Assembly: GCA_032622095.1 (NCBI GenBank)
Contig: CP136064.1
Coordinates: 144,539,954-144,603,953 of the forward strand
Direction of reading: 5' to 3'
Source of the DNA: Siphonodentalium dalli
Taxonomy: Eukaryota > Mollusca > Scaphopoda > Gadilida > Siphonodentaliidae
Length of the DNA: 64,000 nucleotides
Shown: one piece after another, positions 23,801-34,701 of the stretch
Layout: the number at the start of each line of letters is the position of its first letter
Numbering within the stretch: the first letter of the stretch is position 1
Made by a program: the position numbers and the translations under genes
The notes under the pieces: generated by a model
The model's input: only the letters and a program-made list of their open reading frames with translations
Database searches by the model: none
Told to the model about the DNA's origin: nothing

Positions 23801-26800
23801 TATATATTAAGCTGATAAGGATTGCTCTTTGATTATCATATATGCCCCTTTAAGTCCTCTAAGGTTAAAGAAAAATACTGTTACAGTAGCCTTTTATAAA
23901 ACTTTACATGCTATTTATGTCCAACATTAGACCTATCATTTTTACTCTGTATACATGTATAATATTGAAATATATTTCAGATTCAGTTATTGAGGTTATG
24001 GTAACCACAGACAACACTCTGAATGGAATCTTCTTCCAAACAGATACCATGAGGAAAATGTTTGATGCCTACCCAGAAGTTCTAATGGTTGATGCAACCT
24101 ACAAACTGAACAACTTGCACATGCCACTGTATGTTCTTGCTGTTATCGATGGTAATGGGGAAAGCGAAATTGTGGGATTCTGGATGGTGCAATGTGAAGA
24201 CAAACCAACAATTCTGCAAATGGTGAAGTACTTCAAAGAGCATAACAGCAAATGGTGTAACATAAAATCCATAATCACTGACAAGGACATGACGGAAAGG
24301 TCAGTGAATATTGTGTGATATTTTCTTTTCATATTTAACAGTGACAAACAGGTATTGGAACTTGAATTATAAAGCGCCATATGTCTGTAAAAAATAAACC
24401 CGATCAAACCCATATTCAAACTCGATCTTTATTTAGGGGTGAGAAATTCATACACCAAATTTGGTGTTGATCAGATGAACAAAAATATTTTGAAAATGTG
24501 CCAGAACTCTGTAAAAAAAAAACTTGGATCAAACCCATATTCGAACTCGATCTGCATTTTGGTTGAGAGGTCATGTCGCACGGGAAAATTAATAGGCCCA
24601 TGTACCCCCACATACAAAGTTTCATCGAAATCGGCTCGGCCGTTTTCGAGTCCATCGCGAACAGACAGACAGACAGACAGACACACAGATTTCCCAAAAT
24701 ATATAATAGACTAGCCGATGGGCCCGACGTTGTCCGGGCTATTCAAAAAACAAATTTCAAGTCGATAGCCCCACCCGTTTCCGAGATCTGGTATGCGCAT
24801 GCGCGAAGCTGGCGTCGCACGGGATCGGCGACCCGATAAAATTCGTATCCGGGGCAAGATACATTCACATACCAAATTTCAAGTCGATAGCTCCACCCGT
24901 TTCCGAGATCTGGTCTGCCGCACGGGCTCGCCAATACGACAACGACGACCGCCTGGTCAAACTACACACACGTACCACACACACGTACCAAGTTTCGTCC
25001 CGATCGGTCGAGAATTGTAGATTTGTATAAATGACATACATACATACAGACATACAGACAGACAGAGGTCTTCAAAATATATATGAGATATTAAAACCAT
25101 ATATTTTAATTTCCTTTCAGGGCAATATTCAAAGATGAAATGCCCGAAGCAGCACTAATAATTTGTTTGTTCCATGTCCTCAGAAGTATGAGGCGAGAAA
25201 TTACAGCTGATAAGCTAGGAATTACACAAGGAGAGAGAAATATGGTGCTGAAATTATTGAGTAAAATGGTCTATGCAACAAGGGAGGAGGTGTACAATCA
25301 ATACTATACAATACTCAAAGAACAAGCATCTCAATCTGTTGTAGAGTATTTTGAAAATAACTGGCACAACATCAGAGGGGAATGGGTTGAAGGCCTTAAA
25401 AGTGCTAATTTCAACATCTTAACTTCAACAAACAATAGGGTTGAGAGCATCAACCAAAAACTAAAGAGTGTCATAACAAGGTATTCGGGAATGACAATTT
25501 TTTTTCAAGATCTCATGAAAGTGGTAAAATCATTAAGTATCGAAAGAGATCACAGGGCAGTTGGCATCGTGAAAAATATTATACATGAAGAAGGCACAAC
25601 ACTTGGACAATATGCAGCCTTGCTGACACCATTTGCATTGGCACATGTGATCAAACAGATGAAGGAGGTGCCAACTGTCAATGTTTCAACAGTCAACAGT
25701 GGTGATGAATCTGTTGTGATAACATCGCACGGAAATCAGTATGTAACAACAGAAAATAACTGTGCGTGTAGATTCCACACTTCGATGGACCTTCCATGCA
25801 AACACATATTTGCGGCAAGAAAAAAACTTTAAAAACCTGAGTTCTGTGCTGGTATATGTAATCAACGGTGGAGTCGTGGAAAATATGTACAGGAACGTTG
25901 TACAGTACCTTCTTATCCCGATTGTGAATCAGCAGACTGTACAACTAGTACTTCAGAAGATGAGGGATTTATTCCAGTTGCAAAACTGGAGAAGCAGTGC
26001 AACCACCTTCTAACAGAGCTGCAAAAATACAGCCGTGCTGATAAATTAGCTAAGAAGTTAGCTACATTTTAATACATCAACGTGTGGACAGCAACAATAC
26101 GAGCAGCGTATGAGTCTGATGACCTCAATATTAGCAGCATGGGATAGGGGAGAGGAGGTGGAGATCACAGCAAAAACAGATGGTAGTGATACATGTAAGT
26201 TTTCATCTTAATGTTTAACATTTGAACACTCTTTATGTTGATATAAGTTATTAGTCCCCTTTAAATCATCTGAAATCAAAGGCACCTTTCCCATGATACT
26301 CCCCTGTTCAGGTGACCCATGTTTACCAATGTTCCCCATATCGTTTAAGCTGATTAGGAATGCTCATTACTGTTCACATAGTTTTTACCCCCCCCCCCCC
26401 CCGCTTTAGGGTAAGTGGCAACTATCAAATGGTACTCCCTGGGAAAACTTACCCATGTAACAAATTTCCAATGACCAGGGTTCAGCCATTTTGGGTATAT
26501 GATTAAGGATTTAAAGATGCATTATCTGAATTAACGCTCCCAAATTACTATTTCTTTGACTTTGTGAGTAAAAATATTTGATTTCAGTCAAGGAACCCAC
26601 ACAGCAAAGCATTAATATTGGTTGTGCAGTCTTGGCCTTGTTTCCGAATAACCAAGTATTTTTTTTTGTTAACCAGTATTTTGGAATTAATTCATTTTAT
26701 TAAAACCAAAGTACATACATGTATATTGACCTTATTCCCATTCGCTATGAAGAAACACTATATGTGCTATAATAATTGTGTATTACTATTACATTCCTCA

Positions 26801-29800
26801 AAGTTATCAGATATTGCTTTTTGATGTCTGTTATTTCTCAAGATGTGCAATTATATGTGGCCCAGAAAACAATCGTCAAAAGAAGGTCTCGCACAAAGTT
26901 GCAGATGAAGATGGATAAAAGTGGTAATATGACCAAATTTTGTAATACTCAAGTGATAATACAGCCATATTTTATTGAACAAAATGTTGATCAATAACAA
27001 GTTTTGGGAAATTTAATACCATAGTTGACAGTGGTTAGCATCAATTTGTTGCAATTAATCAATTATTATATTTTTCTAAAGCATATTTTGAAGAATTGTT
27101 GAATATCTTGATGATATGGGGACCGTCTGATCTGATTGAGTACCTTTAATTATAACTGTTTATTATTTTGTTATGAATTAAAGTGATTATTCACATTGCA
27201 TGCAGGTAACATGCCCCCAGTGCAGACACCAATAGGAGAAACAAAGAAAGGAATGGAATTAAAGGACAAGATTCAGAAAATTGTTAGAAGCTGTCCAGTC
27301 ACTTCAAGAGGAGAAATCATGGTTACATTGTCTACAGGTATTTACAATTAACTTCTAGTATTTGACAAAATGATAATTGCATACATGCTGACAGCTGTAT
27401 TATTCACATACTATTTTGTGATCACGATATCACACAATACCCTTGACTTAAAATGTTATTTATCTGATGCTGGATAAACATGATCTAAGAACAGATTCAG
27501 GTTTTAAAGTAAATCAAAGCACTGTCCATAGATACATGTATGTTGTCAATGCTATAAAAACAGACCATGAAATTGTAGCTCTATCCTGATAGACTTAATA
27601 GACAGAAATAATTAAAGAATGATAACACTAGAATGGAAAATGTGAAAGCAGTCATAATGACATATCTACAGGTGGACAATGTCATTCCAGTATACCCTTT
27701 TTTTTTGTTTTCCTTGGTATACAAATATACAGTAATGCCCTAATTAATCAACTCCATAACCACAGCAGAATTATGGGTAATTTTTCTGGATTTAGTTGGA
27801 AATATGGCGAGAGCTTTCCGATGAATGGCAACAAGCCATATTTCCCACTAAATCTTGAAAAATTACCCATAATTATGATGTGGTTATGGAGTCGATTAAT
27901 TACTAGTAGGGCATTACTGTAACATCGCAAAATTTTGTTAAATTCTTTATTGCAGGGCAAGACTATATTCCCACCAGGAATGAAGCTATTGATACCATTA
28001 AGGAACCAGCTGTGGCACCAACTGTTGTCACTTTTGACTCATCACATAGTCTACAAAGTCTAGGTATAAAATACTATAAATAATGCATAAACCAAGTCAG
28101 TCAACTATAAGTGCACAAGGGGGTTGCCAAACATGACATGCAAGATTTTAGGGACGAGTACCATCATTTCTCTTGATTAAAAAGGCAGAATTAACTCATT
28201 GAAAAACAAAATGTTGATGTCAACAGCTATGACAAATTTCATAATGATGCAACCAAAGGTACGACCTGTAGCCTGTATTGTTGACGCATCACGTACACAC
28301 GTACACACATATACGCACACACAGACGACGGACGACGGATGACAAAGCCATGGCAATAGCTCAAACTTTACAAAGTAAAGTTGAGCTAAAAATGTCATAT
28401 TTGTGACGATTACCGCCAGTGGCTGGCTAACTTGCTACTAGCTGCTAGTACTACATGTATATATGTACTATAAAGTCAGGTTCATAAGATAATACTATCA
28501 GTGTTGCCTGGCATAGTCGGGGTTAAAGATAACCAAAACCTTTAATATGTTTTCTAGCTTTCTATCAGTTGACAAATACACATTATAATTGGCAGAATAG
28601 TTCAGATTTCTGTTATCACCCCATTCTTGACATTACACTTTTTTGTTAGCAATTTTAAAACACCCCCCCCCCCCCACCCCCAACCACAATCTCTGACACA
28701 AAGGGCATTAGTTAGCTAGCTTTAAACCACTCCAATATACTCCCTTACCATGCCTATAACTATATTGATAGATAAGTTCAGAGAATGTCAGTGGACAGAC
28801 AGACGGTCCTCAAAATTATTCCCAGTTCGAGGGCTGGACAGGCAAACAGAAATATAGATATAGATTTGAGATACATGTATATTGTGAAGATCAACATTAC
28901 CTACAATATTTTCAGACACTGCATCCTTCAGAAGTAGATCTGTTATAGATACAAGCCTACAAGATCAGGGACAAGTGACAGATGTGGACACACAGTTTAG
29001 CACAGGACTTACAGGTATCCTTATTTTGTCCATATGTTTTCTAGAATTAGACACAAAGTTACATCATGCATCCCATGCAATAGAAATGCCAAATTAATCT
29101 AAAATGGCCACATGGTGGTCATCTCTGACGACAAATCATTAATTTATTAAATAATGTAATTGGTAACCCAGGTAACCAGGCACAATGAATGAACAAAGAG
29201 AAAAAATATGCATCTTGACCAATTATGATGAAAGTAGATCACTTACATTATTGAATTAATAAAATTTAGAATGGGATATACAGAAAAAATATATATATTA
29301 TGTGAAGTTGAGTAAACCTTGAAACTGATAGCACCACCCCCTTTCATAATAATAATTTGATGGTCCAATTTTTAAGACTGACCATTTATACTCATTTTAG
29401 TAGTTAAAATTTATCTGCTAGAAATACAAAATCTTGATATGCTTAAACATGTCTTTACATGTATCAATATGAATTTCAGGGAGCCAACTCAATGCAACCC
29501 ACATAAAAATGCCACCCAGGATGAGGAAAAGGGGTCGCCCAAAAGGGGCAGGATTAACAGTTATTGGTCTTCCAAAAAAGAAAAAGAAATCAACGCCTCT
29601 GCCATTTGTTCTCAGGTGTAACAGAGAAAAGGAAAAAGGTAAGATTTGTAGATTATTTTATTATCACATTATACTTTCATTTTAACTGATATTAATGGGC
29701 TGCTTGTCTACCTGTTACCAAAAAAGGTACCTTTTATGGATTTTTTTTCAGAAACAAAAGCTCAAATTGTGGCAACAATCATTGGATCAAACTTGACTTT

Positions 29801-30720
29801 CAACTGTCAATGTTGTTACTAGTAACACATACGGTACCAGGAATCAATAAATTTTAAGTCCTCGCATTTCTGTCAAATATATTAATTAAAGAATATAGAA
29901 GGATAACTTTTAAATGGAAAAGGGCAACACTGTCATTTGACCCTCTCTTGAAACCAGAGATGATGGAGAACTACCTTACCAAATGTTATTCAGATCCGAC
30001 AACCCATGGCTTAGATGTATGACAGCTAGACATGCAGACAGATGGACAGAAAAACAAGAGCAAACCAGTAAATCCCACATGGCTCAAAATACATTTAATT
30101 TTGTAAAAATCAAATGCTCAATCAAGTTAGTCATAAAGCACTAAAAATTCATATGTTTTGCGAGAATCAATATGAGAATCAATAGGGTGATTCTCAACAA
30201 ATCTTAAGGCCACCCATTCTTGGTTGTAATGTGGGGTGTATAATTATTTTAACAAAAGGATCTTCAGCGACATTGTTGATTACTGAGTATTAGCAATTAT
30301 AACCCTTGGGCAATTACAATTAATAGTTCATGCTTGCAATTCCACACTATATCACTTTACTTTGCAGCAATCATGCGCTGGGTATTAAGCAAAGAATCAA
30401 TTTCTGAAGTGGCTGAAAAGTCAAGGCTAGCAGAAACCCAGGACTTGCTGCTATCTGGGGAGATTTCTCCAAATATTTTGGAAGAGTCTGTTATTGTTCA
30501 CCAAGTCAAACCATATATGACAGTTCATGCATGGAAGGAGTTAAATACAAGAATCCAAACTCTGAAAGATGCTATTATCTGGCTCTGTTCGACATGCCAT
30601 GGTGAACTTGAAAGGTCACCGTCAATTATGTGTGATGGGTGTCTGTGCTGGATGCATCAGGTCTGTGTTGGGCTCAAAAACCCACCAAAGAAGAAATATT
30701 GGATTTGCCGTAATTGCTAG
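20628..30720 (+). CDS. ZSWIM-type MULE-derived gene (FAR1-like + MULE + SWIM + PHD-like), 11 exons, with two lesions
   Basis: The inferred exons are 20628-20881, 21986-22094, 22522-22750, 23981-24299, 25121-26194, 26843-26923, 27206-27337, 27956-28063, 28916-29014, 29480-29638 and 30368-30720. Every intron is GT..AG and every phase matches. The summed length is 2917, one base over a multiple of three because of a 1-base frameshift in exon 5. The predicted product is about 971 aa and nuclear by family. In order it has a FAR1/WRKY-GCM-like zinc region (about 1-120), a MULE transposase core with Asp 235, Asp 298 and Glu 412, a SWIM finger (about 518-532), a GRPKGAGLTVIGLP basic motif and a C-terminal PHD-like finger. 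Vertebrate ZSWIM1/ZSWIM3 have related architecture; the animal proteins are regarded as derived from MULE transposases. No terminal inverted repeats were seen around it, so it is read as host-like rather than mobile. An in-frame TAA (25830-25832) and a frameshift near 26070 question whether this allele is functional; sequencing error is an alternative. Confidence 0.8.
21986..22094 (+). CDS. ZSWIM/MULE gene exon 2: zinc-ligand half of the DNA-binding region
   Basis: Acceptor TATTCCAG. It reads MNLTDCPFLMKVRVTADGKK and ends DHNHGTSK, giving the CPF and HNH ligands expected of FAR1/WRKY-GCM1-type zinc fingers. Donor AAAG|GTAATA, phase 0. Confidence 0.8.
22522..22750 (+). CDS. ZSWIM/MULE gene exon 3: helical linker
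   Basis: It encodes HTFSHLPKQRRLQGEVKE and downstream helices before the catalytic core, ending EMQKYDG at donor ATG|GTAAGG in phase 1. The open frame continues into the intron (to 22917), but the splice to 23981 gives the expected family sequence YDDSVIEVMV, so the read-through is rejected. Confidence 0.75.
23981..24299 (+). CDS. ZSWIM/MULE gene exon 4: first two catalytic aspartates
   Basis: Acceptor TATATTTCAG. It contains GIFFQTDTMRKMF, the first acidic motif VLMVDATYKLN (Asp 235), PLYVLAVIDGNGES and the second acidic motif SIITDKDMTER (Asp 298). Donor GGAAAG|GTCAGT, phase 2. Confidence 0.85.
24320..24710 (-). mobile_element. Helitron-like element split at its first base
   Basis: On the minus strand it begins TCTATTATATATTTTGGG followed by (TCTG)n, the same 5' pattern as the neighbour. 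The neighbouring element inserted between the flanking A and this T. Its own 3' hairpin and CTAG end were not found, so the left edge is approximate. Confidence 0.5.
24711..25088 (-). mobile_element. Small Helitron-like element in intron 4
   Basis: On the minus strand it starts TCTCATATATATTTTG after an A. It runs through (TCTG)n and ends with a GC hairpin (GCCCGGACAACGTCGGGC) followed seven bases later by CTAG and a T. A TC start, a CTAG end with a hairpin just upstream and insertion between A and T are Helitron hallmarks. It contains two repeats of a stretch ending CCCGTTTCCGAGATCTGGT. Confidence 0.65.
25121..26194 (+). CDS. ZSWIM/MULE gene exon 5: CxxH, catalytic Glu, SWIM finger; carries stop and frameshift
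   Basis: Acceptor TTCCTTTCAG. ICLFHVLRSM supplies the MULE C-x2-H motif and TNNRVESINQKLK the catalytic Glu 412. The SWIM finger is CACRFHTSMDLPCKHIFAAR (C-x-C...C-x-H). Directly after AARKKL comes TAA (25830-25832). The same frame then continues with family-like sequence (KPEFCAGICNQRWSRGKY) to another TAA at 26070. One extra T in the run at 26067-26070 explains the second stop, since the other register continues TSTCGQQQYEQRMSLM to the donor at 26195 in the phase needed by the next exon. Confidence 0.8.
26515..27145. mobile_element. TTAA-flanked MITE overlapping the candidate small exon
   Basis: TTAA flanks both sides (26511-26514 and 27146-27149). It starts AGATGCATTATCTGAATTAA and ends ..GAGTACCT. 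It is clearly related to 43476-43914: both have AATTAACGCTCCCA near the start, ATAGTTGAC..TGGTTAGCA in the middle and a GATGATA.GGGGA block near the end. A TTAA duplication points to piggyBac or Kolobok mobilisation. Confidence 0.7.
26843..26923 (+). CDS. ZSWIM/MULE gene candidate small exon inside a repeat
   Basis: An 81-base segment between acceptor ATTTCTCAAG and donor GTAATA reads VQLYVAQKTIVKRRSRTK. Its phases match both neighbours, but so does skipping it. It lies inside the TTAA-flanked element 26515-27145, so it is either an exonised repeat or not an exon at all. Confidence 0.4.
27206..29014 (+). CDS. ZSWIM/MULE gene linker exons (27206-27337, 27956-28063, 28916-29014)
   Basis: Three exons, each entering and leaving in phase 1, encode low-complexity linker. 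They contain MPPVQTPIGETKKGMELKDK, YIPTRNEAIDTIKEP and SFRSRSVIDTSLQDQGQ. No domain is recognised. The symmetrical phase means any of them could be skipped without frame loss. Confidence 0.65.
27730..27919. mobile_element. Palindromic mariner-like MITE in an intron
   Basis: The ends CAGTAATGCCCTAATTAATC and its inverted match at 27919 are flanked by TA on both sides. The arms of about 60 bases pair almost fully, leaving a short centre. A TA duplication and a CAGT start fit Tc1/mariner-derived MITEs. Confidence 0.75.
28183..28392 (-). repeat. Dispersed repeat with AGCTCAACTT end, copy 1
   Basis: It ends at TAGCTCAACTTTACTTTGTA (read on minus) and carries the CATGGC and CGTCCGTCGTCCG region. 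The same repeat lies at 38246-38533 on plus and, diverged, at 59400-60750. It lies in an intron of the ZSWIM/MULE gene. Confidence 0.6.
29480..29638 (+). CDS. ZSWIM/MULE gene exon with GRPKG basic motif
   Basis: It encodes MRKRGRPKGAGLTVIGLPKK followed by a lysine run. The GRPKG core resembles an AT-hook, and GLTVIGLPKK is a recurring motif in invertebrate ZSWIM-type proteins. Phase 1 on both sides. Confidence 0.75.
30368..30720 (+). CDS. ZSWIM/MULE gene last exon: PHD-like finger
   Basis: Acceptor CTTTGCAG. It reads IMRWVLSKESISEV and then WLCSTCHGEL, MCDGCLCWMHQVC and YWICRNC before TAG at 30718. The spacing (C-x2-C, C-x2-C, H-x2-C, C-x2-C) is PHD-like. A polyadenylation signal AATAAA follows at 30888. 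Confidence 0.8.
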
Positions 30721-30887
30721 CAATAATTATACCGTTGCTGATAGTACAGTAGCAGTATACAAATTAGTATCTCACCTGAAAATTTAAATCAGAGGTCAAA
30801 TGTTGAAATAAGTATAGAGAAATATCTGCTTTCTATTCGAACTGTTATGCCAAAGAAATGTGAATTGTCCACTTCCCAAAAGTATGA

Positions 30888-30893
30888 AATAAA
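30888..30893 (+). promoter_or_regulatory. Polyadenylation signal AATAAA
   Basis: Located 168 bases after the stop codon of the ZSWIM/MULE gene, in the expected orientation. Assigned by position. Confidence 0.5.
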
Positions 30894-31114
30894 ATGAGAG
30901 TCATTATATAAATAATTGCTAGAAATAGTGTATTGCTGCCTCCATTTATTTCACTCAGCTTGATATCAAAATGTATGAAATAAAGTAATGATATCTTATT
31001 CACTACAGCAACCTAATACGGCAGGTATTGCAATGGCTTGAAACAATGTGTCTTCTAGATATTAGTACACAATGTACATCTACAGGTGTGTTACAGTGAC
31101 AACAGTTAGGCTGA

Positions 31115-31445
31115 ATTGTCGCATGTAGTGATGGTATCATGCAAAAAGACAACCATGATCTCTCAAACTTGCAAAAAGACACCTAGAATCGCAAAGTATC
31201 ATTCGTCTGCAACAGTTAAACTCAATGTGGGTGGAATACCCATTCATATTCCTTTGTAATTTCACTCTAAAATCACAAAAAAATAATTATTGTAATAATA
31301 ATTAACATGCGATTAATTTAAAATTAATTTTTTTAATGAGATTTTGATATGCTGGGTGACTTTTTTCAATTTTGTGAGATTCTGAGTGTCTTTTTGCACA
31401 TTTAAAAGATAATAGATGTATTTTTGCACAAAACCATGCGACAAT
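31115..31445. mobile_element. MITE with TTGTCGCATG inverted ends
   Basis: ATTGTCGCATG at 31115 and CATGCGACAAT at 31435 are inverted. Both ends continue into GCAAAAAGAC-type repeats on the inner side. No clean duplication could be fixed and there is no coding capacity. Confidence 0.6.
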
Positions 31446-31480
31446 GACCTATTCAGAAAGAGTTAGTAGTAAGCTGCTTT

Positions 31481-31733
31481 TTAGATCATGTCATGAATCT
31501 CTACACTGGCTAACACCTGTAGATATAATATTCCACCAGTAAAAAACCAGTGAAAAAGAGTGAAGTACCCTATTAAGGAACAGATAACTAATAAATATAT
31601 CCCCAAAGTTATTTTTTTGACTTTATAAGGTTCGTTGTCAAAACTAAAAAGTTTCAAGGTTTTGAACTAGTGGAATATGACCTCTATGGGGTGTTAGCCA
31701 AAATCGAGATTCATGGCATGATTTAGCTGCTTT
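31481..31733. mobile_element. MITE with ATCATG-CATGAATCTC inverted ends
   Basis: The left end (GATCATGTCATGAATCTC, then GGCTAACACC) is inverted at 31690-31727. The right half of a relative occurs at about 57840-57960 (GAGATTCATGGCATGAT). Confidence 0.6.
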
Positions 31734-32875
31734 TGTATGTTATAAAATTGTGAATACAAACAGATTAATGATTTGAAGAAACCCTAAGATGCAATACGAC
31801 TCCTTCCAACATTGTAACTTCATTGTTTCAAACAAGGCTATGAACTTTTTGAAAGTCTCTGTCATTTAAAAAAAAACACAATATTTATATAAAGTAACTA
31901 TTTCTGGTCTAACAATATTAACTTTGCATTGTAACAATAGCAATTACATTTTTCAAGTGTTCTGTGAAATACTTCTTCAATCTGCTGACCAGCTCTTTTT
32001 TTTAATAATTTGATATGACATGCATTACCAAAAAGTTACATTCAAAGTGTATTGAATGCTGTTATATTGAAGAACCCCTTTAGATGCAAAGACATTATCT
32101 TTCACATGTAGTCTAGTAGCTTGTATTATCTTGTTGCCAATTATTAAAAATTATTTGTATGATTTAAATAATCACATATCTCCCATTTTCATTTGGGTCT
32201 TGTCTGTTACAAATTATTTCTGGTGGACACTGGTGGACAGCATTTTACACGGCATTGTTTATTGTTGTGACCAATTTCAAGGATTACTTTCATACATCTT
32301 GGGGTCAACTATTTTAGTTTTATTAAACTATTATAGTAAATTATGGATGCCAATCACAATCATTGGTTGTTTATCTCATTATACTCATACCTTTAACCAC
32401 ACCATTAACCAACCACAACAACCAAAACCAATGGCTGACCGTGACCTGCAGGAGACTATTCCATCAAATGCAATTAAAATGACTGTTTTAAGTATTTATG
32501 AAAGATGAGTATAGAAGTGACTTCCCTTAGACCAGATGCATGCAGACAGTGCAGAACAAAACTGATCGGTCTTGATGAATCCAGGATGTGGAAGACCTGA
32601 TCAAATTTTACATTTTCCAATCATTATATTCTGTAAAATATTTATAGATCTGTTTATTTCAATTATTTCAGTTACTAGTAGGCCTGATGGACATAAAGTG
32701 CAAAAAAAAAAATTGGTACATCTAAATTCTAATATAAATGCTTTTATATTAGTTGTCCCAATTTATAAATTCGATAAAAACTTATTTTTATGTCCAGTAT
32801 TGCCAGTAACTTGAGTAAGTTGAGTAACCAGGTAACTCACTAACTAAAAGTAACTGTGATTATTTTTAATCAGGT
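31734..32875. other. Unassigned AT-rich spacer
   Basis: No gene, repeat partner or structural signal was recognised. The open frames 32131-32508 and 32572-32814 lack any domain and look like chance. Confidence 0.4.
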
Positions 32876-33285
32876 TCTACATCTACATCTACTTGATACT
32901 CCATCGCCCTCAATGTGATGAGGATTATGTGGAGGTCCAGGTGCTACCACGGCCGAGTAACTTTATAACCCTGTGGTGACTCCAGTAGCGTTCTTTAACA
33001 TGCACACACCGAGGCGTGTACACGGGTCAGCCATTAATGTCCGCGCCCGATCGGACAGCGTACTGCACCCACGACAACATATACCTGGACAAGTGTTGTA
33101 ATGGGGGGAAGTCGGCATTTTGCATTCGGATCTTGATTCAGTGATCTCGAATGAGACTTTTCAGCCTGACAAACTTGGTATCTGACCGAGTTCTGATTTT
33201 TGTCAGAATACCCTGACCAGGTTGCGATCCCCGGTCCGATAGCACGAGAGACATGTACGCTACCTCTCGGCTACCGACTTCTACC
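32876..33285 (-). mobile_element. Probable tRNA-derived SINE
   Basis: On the minus strand the head at about 33278-33215 has A-box-like TAGCCGAGAGGTAGCG and B-box-like GGGGATCGCAACC, about 30 bases apart. A roughly 300-base body follows with the block CATGTTAAAGAACGCTACTG. The element ends in the repeat (GATGTA)n at 32878-32895. A tRNA-like head, conserved body and short tandem tail are the layout of a SINE. No flanking duplication was verified. Confidence 0.55.
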
Positions 33286-34245
33286 AGTCTACACTACTGT
33301 CTACAGTCTACACTCTGCAGTAAATTATACACCATTATTAGTCAATTGTGTCTCTACTTATCAATATTATAGTTATAATCTATCATTAATGTGAGGCTGA
33401 TCTAACTGTAATTACGAATAATTATAATAGTAATAAGGTAGGCCTAATACAAATTAACTAAATTAAATAAATAGCAGACAGGCAGAATCACCGGTGTTAC
33501 GAACTACGACGAAAATAGGAGATATTATAGAAATATTAGAATTTGGCACAGTTAAAGTTCAAATACCATACTTAATTGACGTCTGAGTATCATCCTTTTG
33601 CAATATTTGCGTTATCATAGCTGACAAGAAATTATGGCATTGAAATCCATGTAAAAAAGGACGACCGTGCAGTCACGACCTGCACTACTCAGACTAATAT
33701 GTGTTGACTTATATGAACGTCAAGATTTAATTAACTATAAATATATCTTATAACCAATTACGTACACGAAGTTGGTTGCTTGTGGTAGGGGGATTGGGTC
33801 TGTGCCTCATAATTATCATATTGTACTCATACATGTATCTTCCAGCCTTTCGATCGTGGCCCCCCGGGGCCATTTTTTTGACTGGCACATATGCCAATTC
33901 TCAATTGGATGAAATATTAGTTGTACTCGCCTCCACAACCCTTGGCCTTGGTTGGAAATTGGGGTTATTATGAGTGAGAACTTGGGTTTACCCCCCTCAT
34001 AATTTGGGTTGTTTGTTTGTTTCAAATCACAACCCAAATCATTAGAATATAAGTAAGGAAGAACATTCAATTTCCAAGAACATGTTTTGTTTGTACCTGT
34101 ACAAATTCTATAGTGATTTTATAGGTTGGGATTTGATCAGTTTGATTACAATTGCATGGAGCTACATTTATACCAGCGCGGACTCGGAGCCATGCACTAT
34201 GAAACAACGTAAACCGAACCAAACCTAATGCGAACCATGCAAACA
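33286..34245. other. Unassigned spacer left of the 12.6-kb element
   Basis: No supported gene. Several open frames are short and lack domains. Confidence 0.35.
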
Positions 34246-34247
34246 TA

Positions 34248-34341
34248 TGGAAAGCCGAAGGGGACATGCTAGTTGCTAGTTGCTAATTGCTAGTTGCTAG
34301 TTGCTAGTTGTAATACTAACCAATCAAAATCAACGTCACAT
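34248..34341 (+). repeat. Left terminal inverted repeat of the 12.6-kb element
   Basis: About 94 bases matching the reverse complement of 46756-46844. It includes six imperfect heptamers at 34268-34309, a possible transposase-binding array. Confidence 0.8.
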
Positions 34342-34436
34342 GAACGCTAATTTTAACCAATCAAATAAAACGATACAAGCTAACAAATACTTATAACTGA
34401 TATTTTTTTGAAATTGTTCAAGGGCGCCACATCAAA

Positions 34437-34701
34437 ATGATCTGTTCATGTTGCAGTGCAGAGCTGAAGGAGTGGTTTAAGTTCTGCTCCCAGTGCGGGG
34501 AAGCTGTGGTCCGTAAATGTCCACAATGCGAGCACGATGTGGAGTCCACTTACAAATTCTGTGCAAATTGTGGAACCTCGATTGTTGCCACTACTAGTAG
34601 TACTAGTACTAATAGTAATAACGCTAGCAGTTCGCCCTCAACAAGTTCAAGTAGTTATGGTAGTTCAGCCACGGATGTTCCAGTGACAGTACAACCATCT
34701 A
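34437..34701 (+). CDS. Zinc-ribbon gene exon 1
   Basis: It starts at ATG 34437, 96 bases inside the left inverted repeat. It contains both zinc ribbons and the Ser-rich linker. The proposed donor CTA|GTAAAT is in phase 1. Without splicing the frame would end at 34763 as a 108-aa protein, which remains an alternative. Confidence 0.65.

Noticed and set aside
32131-32508. 125-aa open frame rich in hydrophobic residues
   Set aside because: AT-rich chance frame with no motif or conserved neighbour.
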